A stretch of DNA of 64,000 nt from Panagrolaimus kolymaensis (Eukaryota; Nematoda; Chromadorea; Rhabditida; Panagrolaimidae): NCBI GenBank assembly GCA_028622995.1, contig JAJQJQ010000020.1, positions 1,240,001 to 1,304,000 of the forward strand, given 5' to 3'. Positions within the stretch are counted from its first letter, which is position 1; every line of letters begins with the position of its first letter. Shown here one piece after another: positions 11,080 to 24,010 of this stretch. The position numbers and the translations under genes were made by a program. The notes under the pieces were generated by a model, which worked only from the letters and a program-made list of their open reading frames with translations, was not told the origin of the DNA and ran no database searches.

Positions 11080-12320
11080 CAGCTAAAATTTATTCTTCGG
11101 ATACTGTTCGACTTCAACGAATTCGTTCGATTAATTTACTAACTGTATTGCCTTTCTAGAGATCCAATATTTCAGACAAATAAAAAAAATATATAAAAAA
11201 ACCAGCTAAAATTTATTCTTCGGATCCTGTTCGACTTCAACGAATTCGTTCGATTAATTTACTAACTGTATTGCCTTTCTAGAGATCCAATATTTCAGAC
11301 AAATAAAAAAAATATATAAAAAAACCAGCTAAAATTTATTCTTCGGATCCTGTTCGACTTCAACCAATTCGTTCGATTAATTTACTAACTGTATTGCCTT
11401 TCAAGAGGTCAAATGTTTAAGATAAAATTATTAGAAAAATATATAAAAAAACCAGCTAAAATTTATTCTTCGGATCCTGTTCGACTTCAACCAATTCGTT
11501 CGATTAATTTACTAACTGTATTGCCTTTCAAGAGGTCAAATGTTTAAGATAAAATTATTAGAAAAATATTTAAAAAAACAGCTAAAATTTATTCTTCGGA
11601 TACTGTTCGACTTCAACGAATTCGTTCGATTAATTTACTAACTGTATTGCCTTTCTAGAGATCCAATATTTCAGACAAATAAAAAAAATATATAAAAAAA
11701 CCAGCTAAAATTTATTCTTCGGATCCTGTTCGACTTCAACGAATTCGTTCGATTAATTTACTAACTGTATTGCCTTTCTAGAGATCCAATATTTCAGACA
11801 AATAAAAAAAATATATAAAAAAACCAGCTAAAATTTATTCTTCGGATCCTGTTCGACTTCAACCAATTCGTTCGATTAATTTACTAACTGTATTGCCTTT
11901 CAAGAGGTCAAATGTTTAAGATAAAATTATTAGAAAAATATATAAAAAAACCAGCTAAAATTTATTCTTCGGATCCTGTTCGACTTCAACCAATTCGTTC
12001 GATTAATTTACTAACTGTATTGCCTTTCAAGAGGTCAAATGTTTAAGATAAAATTATTAGAAAAATATTTAAAAAAACAGCTAAAATTTATTCTTCGGAT
12101 ACTGTTCGACTTCAACGAATTCGTTCGATTAATTTACTAACTGTATTGCCTTTCTAGAGATCCAATATTTCAGACAAATAAAAAAAATATATAAAAAAAC
12201 CAGCTAAAATTTATTCTTCGGATCCTGTTCGACTTCAACGAATTCGTTCGATTAATTTACTAACTGTATTGCCTTTCTAGAGATCCAATATTTCAGACAA
12301 ATAAAAAAAATATATAAAAA
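11080..12320. repeat. 499-bp tetramer HOR marked by gatact (copy 1)
   Basis: The unit is four monomers: a gatact cg core with B linker, cg with B, cc with A', cc with A, adding to 123+123+127+126 = 499 bp. 'gatact' lies at 11,100, 11,599 and 12,098, exactly 499 bp apart. Full units are 11,080-11,578 and 11,579-12,077. The third is partial because a run of further cg/B monomers replaces its cc/A' half. The marker changes GGATCC to GGATAC, so it removes the otherwise near-universal BamHI site. Confidence 0.9.
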
Positions 12321-15300
12321 AACAGCTAAAATTTATTCTTCGGATCCTGTTCGACTTCAACGAATTCGTTCGATTAATTTACTAACTGTATTGCCTTTCT
12401 AGAGATCCAATATTTCAGACAAATAAAAAAAATATATAAAAAAACCAGCTAAAATTTATTCTTCGGATCCTGTTCGACTTCAACGAATTCGTTCGATTAA
12501 TTTACTAACTGTATTGCCTTTCTAGAGATCCAATATTTCAGACAAATAAAAAAAATATATAAAAAAACCAGCTAAAATTTATTCTTCGGATCCTGTTCGA
12601 CTTCAACCAATTCGTTCGATTAATTTACTAACTGTATTGCCTTTAAAGAGGTCAAATGTTTAAGATAAAATTATTAGAAAAATATATAAAAAAACCAGCT
12701 AAAATTTATTCTTCGGATCCTGTTCGACTTCAACCAATTCGTTCGATTAATTTACTAACTGTATTGCCTTTCAAGAGGTCAAATGTTTAAGATAAAATTA
12801 TTAGAAAAATATTTAAAAAAAAAGCTAAAATTTATTCTTCGGATCCTGTTCGACTTCAACGAATTCGTTCGATTAATTTACTAACTGTATTGCCTTTCTA
12901 GAGATCCAATATTTCAGACAAATAAAAAAAATATATAAAATAACCAGCTAAAATTTATTCTTCGGATCCTGTTCGACTTCAACCAATTCGTTCGATTAAT
13001 TTACTAACTGTATTGCCTTTCAAGAGGTCAAATGTTTAAGATAAAATTATTAGAAAAATATTTAAAAAAAAAGCTAAAATTTATTCTTCGGATCCTGTTC
13101 GACTTCAACGAATTCGTTCGATTAATTTACTAACTGTATTGCCTTTCTAGAGATCCAATATTTCAGACAAATAAAAAAAATATATAAAATAACCAGCTAA
13201 AATTTATTCTTCGGATCCTGTTCGACTTCAACCAATTCGTTCGATTAATTTACTAACTGTATTGCCTTTCTAGAGATCCAATATTTCAGACAAATAAAAA
13301 AAATATATAAAAAAACCAGCTAAAATTTATTCTTCGGATCCTGTTCGACTTCAACCAATTCGTTCGATTAATTTACTAACTGTATTGCCTTTCAAGAGGT
13401 CAAATGTTTAAGATAAAATTATTAGAAAAATATATAAAAAAACCAGCTAAAATTTATTCTTCGGATCCTGTTCGACTTCAACCAATTCGTTCGATTAATT
13501 TACTAACTGTATTGCCTTTCAAGAGGTCAAATGTTTAAGATAAAATTATTAGAAAAATATTTAAAAAAACAGCTAAAATTTATTCTTCGGATACTGTTCG
13601 ACTTCAACGAATTCGTTCGATTAATTTACTAACTGTATTGCCTTTCAAGAGGTCAAATGTTTAAGATAAAATTATTAGAAAAATATTTAAAAAAACAGCT
13701 AAAATTTATTCTTCGGATCCTGTTCGACTTCAACGAATTCGTTCGATTAATTTACTAACTGTATTGCCTTTCTAGAGATCCAATATTTCAGACAAATAAA
13801 AAAAATATATAAAAAAACCAGCTAAAATTTATTCTTCGGATCCTGTTCGACTTCAACCAATTCGTTCGATTAATTTACTAACTGTATTGCCTTTCAAGAG
13901 GTCAAATGTTTAAGATAAAATTATTAGAAAAATATTTAAAAAAACAGCTAAAATTTATTCTTCGGATACTGTTCGACTTCAACGAATTCGTTCGATTAAT
14001 TTACTAACTGTATTGCCTTTCAAGAGGTCAAATGTTTAAGATAAAATTATTAGAAAAATATTTAAAAAAACAGCTAAAATTTATTCTTCGGATCCTGTTC
14101 GACTTCAACGAATTCGTTCGATTAATTTACTAACTGTATTGCCTTTCTAGAGATCCAATATTTCAGACAAATAAAAAAAATATATAAAAAAACCAGCTAA
14201 AATTTATTCTTCGGATCCTGTTCGACTTCAACCAATTCGTTCGATTAATTTACTAACTGTATTGCCTTTCAAGAGGTCAAATGTTTAAGATAAAATTATT
14301 AGAAAAATATTTAAAAAAACAGCTAAAATTTATTCTTCGGATCCTGTTCGACTTCAACGAATTCGTTCGATTAATTTACTAACTGTATTGCCTTTCTAGA
14401 GATCCAATATTTCAGACAAATAAAAAAAATATATAAAATAACCAGCTAAAATTTATTCTTCGGATCCTGTTCGACTTCAACCAATTCGTTCGATTAATTT
14501 ACTAACTGTATTGCCTTTCAAGAGGTCAAATGTTTAAGATAAAATTATTAGAAAAATATTTAAAAAAAAAGCTAAAATTTATTCTTCGGATCCTGTTCGA
14601 CTTCAACGAATTCGTTCGATTAATTTACTAACTGTATTGCCTTTCTAGAGATCCAATATTTCAGACAAATAAAAAAAATATATAAAATAACCAGCTAAAA
14701 TTTATTCTTCGGATCCTGTTCGACTTCAACGAATTCGTTCGATTAATTTACTAACTGTATTGCCTTTCTAGAGATCCAATATTTCAGACAAATAAAAAAA
14801 ATATATAAAAAAACCAGCTAAAATTTATTCTTCGGATCCTGTTCGACTTCAACCAATTCGTTCGATTAATTTACTAACTGTATTGCCTTTCAAGAGGTCA
14901 AATGTTTAAGATAAAATTATTAGAAAAATATTTAAAAAAACAGCTAAAATTTATTCTTCGGATACTGTTCGACTTCAACGAATTCGTTCGATTAATTTAC
15001 TAACTGTATTGCCTTTCAAGAGGTCAAATGTTTAAGATAAAATTATTAGAAAAATATTTAAAAAAACAGCTAAAATTTATTCTTCGGATCCTGTTCGACT
15101 TCAACGAATTCGTTCGATTAATTTACTAACTGTATTGCCTTTCTAGAGATCCAATATTTCAGACAAATAAAAAAAATATATAAAAAAACCAGCTAAAATT
15201 TATTCTTCGGATCCTGTTCGACTTCAACCAATTCGTTCGATTAATTTACTAACTGTATTGCCTTTCTAGAGATCCAATATTTCAGACAAATAAAAAAAAT

Positions 15301-18300
15301 ATATTAAAAAACCAGCTAAAATTTATTCTTCGGATCCTGTTCGACTTCAACCAATTCGTTCGATTAATTTACTAACTGTATTGCCTTTCAAGAGGTCAAA
15401 TGTTTAAGATAAAATTATTAGAAAAATATTTAAAAAAACAGCTAAAATTTATTCTTCGGATCCTGTTCGACTTCAACGAATTCGTTCGATTAATTTACTA
15501 ACTGTATTGCCTTTCTAGAGATCCAATATTTCAGACAAATAAAAAAAATATATAAAAAAACCAGCTAAAATTTATTCTTCGGATCCTGTTCGACTTCAAC
15601 CAATTCGTTCGATTAATTTACTAACTGTATTGCCTTTCAAGAGGTCAAATGTTTAAGATAAAATTATTAGAAAAATATATAAAAAAACCAGCTAAAATTT
15701 ATTCTTCGGATCCTGTTCGACTTCAACCAATTCGTTCGATTAATTTACTAACTGTATTGCCTTTCAAGAGGTCAAATGTTTAAGATAAAATTATTAGAAA
15801 AATATTTAAAAAAACAGCTAAAATTTATTCTTCGGATCCTGTTCGACTTCAACGAATTCGTTCGATTAATTTACTAACTGTATTGCCTTTCTAGAGATCC
15901 AATATTTTAGACAAATAAAAAAAATATATAAAATAACCAGCTAAAATTTATTCTTCGGATCCTGTTCGACTTCAACCAATTCGTTCGATTAATTTACTAA
16001 CTGTATTGCCTTTCTAGAGATCCAATATTTCAGACAAATAAAAAAAATATATAAAAAAACCAGCTAAAATTTATTCTTCGGATCCTGTTCGACTTCAACC
16101 AATTCGTTCGATTAATTTACTAACTGTATTGCCTTTCAAGAGGTCAAATGTTTAAGATAAAATTATTAGAAAAATATATAAAAAAACCAGCTAAAATTTA
16201 TTCTTCGGATCCTGTTCGACTTCAACCAATTCGTTCGATTAATTTACTAACTGTATTGCCTTTCAAGAGGTCAAATGTTTAAGATAAAATTATTAGAAAA
16301 ATATTTAAAAAAACAGCTAAAATTTATTCTTCGGATACTGTTCGACTTCAACGAATTCGTTCGATTAATTTACTAACTGTATTGCCTTTCAAGAGGTCAA
16401 ATGTTTAAGATAAAATTATTAGAAAAATATTTAAAAAAACAGCTAAAATTTATTCTTCGGATCCTGTTCGACTTCAACGAATTCGTTCGATTAATTTACT
16501 AACTGTATTGCCTTTCTAGAGATCCAATATTTCAGACAAATAAAAAAAATATATAAAAAAACCAGCTAAAATTTATTCTTCGGATCCTGTTCGACTTCAA
16601 CCAATTCGTTCGATTAATTTACTAACTGTATTGCCTTTCTAGAGATCCAATATTTCAGACAAATAAAAAAAATATATAAAAAAACCAGCTAAAATTTATT
16701 CTTCGGATCCTGTTCGACTTCAACCAATTCGTTCGATTAATTTACTAACTGTATTGCCTTTCAAGAGGTCAAATGTTTAAGATAAAATTATTAGAAAAAT
16801 ATTTAAAAAAACAGCTAAAATTTATTCTTCGGATCCTGTTCGACTTCAACGAATTCGTTCGATTAATTTACTAACTGTATTGCCTTTCTAGAGATCCAAT
16901 ATTTCAGACAAATAAAAAAAATATATAAAATAACCAGCTAAAATTTATTCTTCGGATCCTGTTCGACTTCAACCAATTCGTTCGATTAATTTACTAACTG
17001 TATTGCCTTTCTAGAGATCCAATATTTCAGACAAATAAAAAAAATATATAAAAAAACCAGCTAAAATTTATACTTCGGATCCTGTTCGACTTCAACCAAT
17101 TCGTTCGATTATTTTACTAACTGTATTGCCTTTCAAGAGGTCAAATGTTTAAGATAAAATTATTAGAAAAATATATAAAAAAACCAGCTAAAATTTATTC
17201 TTCGGATCCTGTTCGACTTCAACCAATTCGTTCGATTAATTTACTAACTGTATTGCCTTTCAAGAGGTCAAATGTTTAAGATAAAATTATTAGAAAAATA
17301 TTTAAAAAAACAGCTAAAATTTATTCTTCGGATACTGTTCGACTTCAACGAATTCGTTCGATTAATTTACTAACTGTATTGCCTTTCTAGAGATCCAATA
17401 TTTCAGACAAATAAAAAAAATATATAAAAAAACCAGCTAAAATTTATTCTTCGGATCCTGTTCGACTTCAACCAATTCGTTCGATTAATTTACTAACTGT
17501 ATTGCCTTTCTAGAGATCCAATATTTCAGACAAATAAAAAAAATATATAAAAAAACCAGCTAAAATTTATTCTTCGGATCCTGTTCGACTTCAACCAATT
17601 CGTTCGATTAATTTACTAACTGTATTGCCTTTCAAGAGGTCAAATGTTTAAGATAAAATTATTAGAAAAATATTTAAAAAAACAGCTAAAATTTATTCTT
17701 CGGATCCTGTTCGACTTCAACGAATTCGTTCGATTAATTTACTAACTGTATTGCCTTTCTAGAGATCCAATATTTCAGACAAATAAAAAAAATATATAAA
17801 ATAACCAGCTAAAATTTATTCTTCGGATCCTGTTCGACTTCAACCAATTCGTTCGATTAATTTACTAACTGTATTGCCTTTCTAGAGATCCAATATTTCA
17901 GACAAATAAAAAAAATATATAAAAAAACCAGCTAAAATTTATTCTTCGGATCCTGTTCGACTTCAACCAATTCGTTCGATTAATTTACTAACTGTATTGC
18001 CTTTCTAGAGATCCAATATTTCAGACAAATAAAAAAAATATATAAAAAAACCAGCTAAAATTTATTCTTCGGATCCTGTTCGACTTCAACCAATTCGTTC
18101 GATTAATTTACTAACTGTATTGCCTTTCAAGAGGTCAAATGTTTAAGATAAAATTATTAGAAAAATATTTAAAAAAACAGCTAAAATTTATTCTTCGGAT
18201 CCTGTTCGACTTCAACGAATTCGTTCGATTAATTTACTAACTGTATTGCCTTTCTAGAGATCCAATATTTCAGACAAATAAAAAAAATATATAAAATAAC

Positions 18301-18659
18301 CAGCTAAAATTTATTCTTCGGATCCTGTTCGACTTCAACCAATTCGTTCGATTAATTTACTAACTGTATTGCCTTTCTAGAGATCCAATATTTCAGACAA
18401 ATAAAAAAAATATATAAAAAAACCAGCTAAAATTTATTCTTCGGATCCTGTTCGACTTCAACCAATTCGTTCGATTAATTTACTAACTGTATTGCCTTTC
18501 AAGAGGTCAAATGTTTAAGATAAAATTATTTGAAAAATATTTAAAAAAACAGCTAAAATTTATTCTTCGGATCCTGTTCGACTTCAACGAATTCGTTCGA
18601 TTAATTTACTAACTGTATTGCCTTTCTAGAGATCCAATATTTCAGACAAATAAAAAAAA

Positions 18660-19915
18660 TATATAAAATAACCAGCTAAAATTTATTCTTCGGATCCTGT
18701 TCGACTTCAACCAATTCGTTCGATTAATTTACTAACTGTATTGCCTTTCTAGAGATCCAATATTTCAGACAAATAAAAAAAATATATAAAAAAACCAGCT
18801 AAAATTTATTCTTCGGATCCTGTTCGACTTCAACCAATTCGTTCGATTAATTTACTAACTGTATTGCCTTTCTAGAGATCCAATATTTCAGACAAATAAA
18901 AAAAATATATAAAATAACCAGCTAAAATTTATTCTTCGGATCCTGTTCGACTTCAACCAATTCGTTCGATTAATATACTAACTGTATTGCCTTTCAAGAG
19001 GTCAAATGTTTAAGATAAAATTATTAGAAAAATATTTAAAAAAACAGCTAAAATTTATTCTTCGGATCCTGTTCGACTTCAACCAATTCGTTCGATTAAT
19101 ATACTAACTGTATTGCCTTTCAAGAGGTCAAATGTTTAAGATAAAATTATTAGAAAAATATTTAAAAAAACAGCTAAAATTTATTCTTCGGATCCTGTTC
19201 GACTTCAACGAATTCGTTCGATTAATTTACTAACTGTATTGCCTTTCTAGAGATCCAATATTTCAGACAAATAAAAAAAATATATAAAATAACCAGCTAA
19301 AATTTATTCTTCGGATCCTGTTCGACTTCAACCAATTCGTTCGATTAATTTACTAACTGTATTGCCTTTCTAGAGATCCAATATTTCAGACAAATAAAAA
19401 AAATATATAAAATAACCAGCTAAAATTTATTCTTCGGATCCTGTTCGACTTCAACCAATTCGTTCGATTAATTTACTAACTGTATTGCCTTTCTAGAGAT
19501 CCAATATTTCAGACAAATAAAAAAAATATATAAAATAACCAGCTAAAATTTATTCTTCGGATCCTGTTCGACTTCAACCAATTCGTTCGATTAATATACT
19601 AACTGTATTGCCTTTCAAGAGGTCAAATGTTTAAGATAAAATTATTAGAAAAATATATAAAAAAACCAGCTAAATTTTATTCTTCGGATCCTGTTCGACT
19701 TCAACCAATTCGTTCGATTAATATACTAACTGTATTGCCTTTCAAGAGGTCAAATGTTTAAGATAAAATTATTAGAAAAATATTTAAAAAAACAGCTAAA
19801 ATTTATTCTTCGGATCCTGTTCGACTTCAACGAATTCGTTCGATTAATTTACTAACTGTATTGCCTTTCTAGAGATCCAATATTTCAGACAAATAAAAAA
19901 AATATATAAAATAAC
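18660..19915. repeat. taatata and ataacc monomer cluster, end of block 1
   Basis: Core variant 'attaatatactaac' occurs near 18,971, 19,096, 19,590 and 19,718, between B monomers ending 'ataaccagc'. The same order is in block 2 near 31,911 to 32,856, offset 12,940. Block 1 has one more B monomer (the ataacc one ending near 18,915) than block 2 between the tttgaaaaat monomer and the first taatata monomer. I saw this core variant nowhere else in the window, so it marks the end of each block. Confidence 0.8.
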
Positions 19916-22774
19916 CAGCTAAAATTTATTCTTCGGATCCTGTTCGACTTCAACCAATTCGTTCGATTAATTTACTAACTGTATTGCCTTTCTAGAGATC
20001 CAATATTTCAGACAAATAAAAAAAATATATAAAAAAACCAGCTAAAATTTATTCTTCGGATCCTGTTCGACTTCAACCAATTCGTTCGATTAATTTACTA
20101 ACTGTATTGCCTTTCTAGAGATCCAATATTTCAGACAAATAAAAAAAATATATAAAAAAACCAGCTAAAATTTATTCTTCGGATCCTGTTCGACTTCAAC
20201 GAATTCGTTCGATTAATTTACTAACTGTATTGCCTTTCTAGAGATCCAATATTTCAGACAAATAAAAAAAATATATAAAAAAACCAGCTAAAATTTATTC
20301 TTCGGATCCTGTTCGACTTCAACCAATTCGTTCGATTAATTTACTAACTGTATTGCCTTTCAAGAGGTCAAATGTTTAAGATAAAATTATTAGAAAAATA
20401 TATAAAAAAACCAGCTAAAATTTATTCTTCGGATCCTGTTCGACTTCAACCAATTCGTTCGATTAATTTACTAACTGTATTGCCTTTCTAGAGATCCAAT
20501 ATTTCAGACAAATAAAAAAAATATATAAAAAAACCAGCTAAAATTTATTCTTCGGATCCTGTTCGACTTCAACCAATTCGTTCGATTAATTTACTAACTG
20601 TATTGCCTTTCTAGAGATCCAATATTTCAGACAAATAAAAAAAATATATAAAAAAACCAGCTAAAATTTATTCTTCGGATCCTGTTCGACTTCAACCAAT
20701 TCGTTCGATTAATTTACTAACTGTATTGCCTTTCAAGAGGTCAAATGTTTAAGATAAAATTATTAGAAAAATATATAAAAAAACCAGCTAAAATTTATTC
20801 TTCGGATCCTGTTCGACTTCAACCAATTCGTTCGATTAATTTACTAACTGTATTGCCTTTCAAGAGGTCAAATGTTTAAGATAAAATTATTAGAAAAATA
20901 TTTAAAAAAACAGCTAAAATTTATTCTTCGGATCCTGTTCGACTTCAACGAATTCGTTCGATTAATTTACTAACTGTATTGCCTTTCTAGAGATCCAATA
21001 TTTCAGACAAATAAAAAAAATATATAAAAAAACCAGCTAAAATTTATTCTTCGGATCCTGTTCGACTTCAACCAATTCGTTCGATTAATTTACTAACTGT
21101 ATTGCCTTTCAAGAGGTCAAATGTTTAAGATAAAATTATTAGAAAAATATTTAAAAAAACAGCTAAAATTTATTCTTCGGATCCTGTTCGACTTCAACGA
21201 ATTCGTTCGATTAATTTACTAACTGTATTGCCTTTCTAGAGATCCAATATTTCAGACAAATAAAAAAAATATATAAAAAAACCAGCTAAAATTTATTCTT
21301 CGGATCCTGTTCGACTTCAACCAATTCGTTCGATTAATTTACTAACTGTATTGCCTTTCTAGAGATCCAATATTTCAGACAAATAAAATATATATATAAA
21401 AAAACCAGCTAAAATTTATTCTTCGGATCCTGTTCGACTTCAACCAATTCGTTCGATTAATTTACTAACTGTATTGCCTTTAAAGAGGTCAAATGTTTAA
21501 GATAAAATTATTAGAAAAATATATAAAAAAACCAGCTAAAATTTATTCTTCGGATCCTGTTCGACTTCAACCAATTCGTTCGATTAATTTACTAACTGTA
21601 TTGCCTTTCAAGAGGTCAAATGTTTAAGATAAAATTATTAGAAAAATATTTAAAAAAACAGCTAAAATTTATTCTTCGGATCCTATTCGACTTCAACGAA
21701 TTCGTTCGATTAATTTACTAACTGTATTGCCTTTCTAGAGATCCAATATTTCAGACAAATAAAAAAAATATATAAAAAAACCAGCTAAAATTTATTCTTC
21801 GGATCCTGTTCGACTTCAACCAATTCGTTCGATTAATTTACTAACTGTATTGCCTTTCTAGAGATCCAATATTTCAGACAAATAAAATATATATATAAAA
21901 AAACCAGCTAAAATTTATTCTTCGGATCCTGTTCGACTTCAACCAATTCGTTCGATTAATTTACTAACTGTATTGCCTTTCTAGAGATCCAATATTTCAG
22001 ACAAATAAAAAAAATATATAAAAAAACCAGCTAAAATTTATTTTTCGGATCCTGTTCGACTTCAACCAATTCGTTCGATTAATTTACTAACTGTATTGCC
22101 TTTCAAGAGGTCAAATGTTTAAGATAAAATTATTAGAAAAATATTTAAAAAAACAGCTAAATTTTATTCTTCGGATCCTGTTCGACTTCAACGAATTCGT
22201 TCGATTAATTTACTAACTGTATTGCCTTTCTAGAGATCCAATATTTCAGACAAATAAAAAAAATATATAAAAAAACCAGCTAAAATTTATTCTTCGGATC
22301 CTGTTCGACTTCAACCAATTCGTTCGAATAATTTACTAACTGTATTGCCTTTCTAGAGATCCAATATTTCAGACAAATAAAAAAAATATATAAAAAAACC
22401 AGCTAAAATTTATTCTTCGGATCCTGTTCGACTTCAACCAATTCGTTCGATTAATTTACTAACTGTATTGCCTTTCAAGAGGTCAAATGTTTAAGATAAA
22501 ATTATTAGAAAAATATTTAAAAAAACAGCTAAATTTTATTCTTCGGATCCTGTTCGACTTCAACGAATTCGTTCGATTAATTTACTAACTGTATTGCCTT
22601 TCTAGAGATCCAATATTTCAGACAAATAAAAAAAATATATAAAAAAACCAGCTAAAATTTATTCTTCGGATCCTGTTCGACTTCAACGAATTCGTTCGAT
22701 TAATTTACTAACTGTATTGCCTTTCAAGAGGTCAAATGTTTAAGATAAAATTATTAGAAAAATATTTAAAAAAA

Positions 22775-24010
22775 CAGCTAAAATTTATTCTTCGGATACT
22801 GTTCGACTTCAACGAATTCGTTCGATTAATTTACTAACTGTATTGCCTTTCTAGAGATCCAATATTTCAGACAAATAAAAAAAATATATAAAAAAACCAG
22901 CTAAAATTTATTCTTCGGATCCTGTTCGACTTCAACGAATTCGTTCGATTAATTTACTAACTGTATTGCCTTTCTAGAGATCCAATATTTCAGACAAATA
23001 AAAAAAATATATAAAAAAACCAGCTAAAATTTATTCTTCGGATCCTGTTCGACTTCAACCAATTCGTTCGATTAATTTACTAACTGTATTGCCTTTCAAG
23101 AGGTCAAATGTTTAAGATAAAATTATTAGAAAAATATATAAAAAAACCAGCTAAAATTTATTCTTCGGATCCTGTTCGACTTCAACCAATTCGTTCGATT
23201 AATTTACTAACTGTATTGCCTTTCAAGAGGTCAAATGTTTAAGATAAAATTATTAGAAAAATATTTAAAAAAACAGCTAAAATTTATTCTTCGGATACTG
23301 TTCGACTTCAACGAATTCGTTCGATTAATTTACTAACTGTATTGCCTTTCTAGAGATCCAATATTTCAGACAAATAAAAAAAATATATAAAAAAACCAGC
23401 TAAAATTTATTCTTCGGATCCTGTTCGACTTCAACGAATTCGTTCGATTAATTTACTAACTGTATTGCCTTTCTAGAGATCCAATATTTCAGACAAATAA
23501 AAAAAATATATAAAAAAACCAGCTAAAATTTATTCTTCGGATCCTGTTCGACTTCAACCAATTCGTTCGATTAATTTACTAACTGTATTGCCTTTCAAGA
23601 GGTCAAATGTTTAAGATAAAATTATTAGAAAAATATATAAAAAAACCAGCTAAAATTTATTCTTCGGATCCTGTTCGACTTCAACCAATTCGTTCGATTA
23701 ATTTACTAACTGTATTGCCTTTCAAGAGGTCAAATGTTTAAGATAAAATTATTAGAAAAATATTTAAAAAAACAGCTAAAATTTATTCTTCGGATACTGT
23801 TCGACTTCAACGAATTCGTTCGATTAATTTACTAACTGTATTGCCTTTCTAGAGATCCAATATTTCAGACAAATAAAAAAAATATATAAAAAAACCAGCT
23901 AAAATTTATTCTTCGGATCCTGTTCGACTTCAACGAATTCGTTCGATTAATTTACTAACTGTATTGCCTTTCTAGAGATCCAATATTTCAGACAAATAAA
24001 AAAAATATAT
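22775..24010. repeat. 499-bp tetramer HOR marked by gatact (copy 2)
   Basis: This is the counterpart of 11,080-12,320 inside block 2, with 'gatact' at 22,795, 23,294 and 23,793, again 499 bp apart. The tetramer triplication therefore preceded the 11.8-kb duplication. Just before it, the monomers run cg/B then cg/A where copy 1 has cg/B, cg/B, cc/A: the first lost-monomer site. Confidence 0.9.

Larger units (their letters stand above)
8098..19915. repeat. 11.8-kb higher-order repeat block, copy 1
   Basis: This block of 11,818 bp (about 95 monomers) is followed directly by a second copy starting at 19,916. Shared rare markers fix the register: 'gatcctattc' at 9,861 and 21,679, 'tatttttcgg' at 10,221 and 22,039, 'ctaaatttta' at 10,711 and 22,529 (all offset 11,818); then 'aatattttag' at 15,901 and 27,596 and 'tacttcgg' at 17,071 and 28,766 (offset 11,695). 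The left edge is where the preceding linker changes from A' (before 8,098) to the B 'ataacc' form (before 19,916). The block holds a 499-bp tetramer repeat, gatact clusters, and a terminal domain with ataacc and taatata monomers. Confidence 0.9.
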
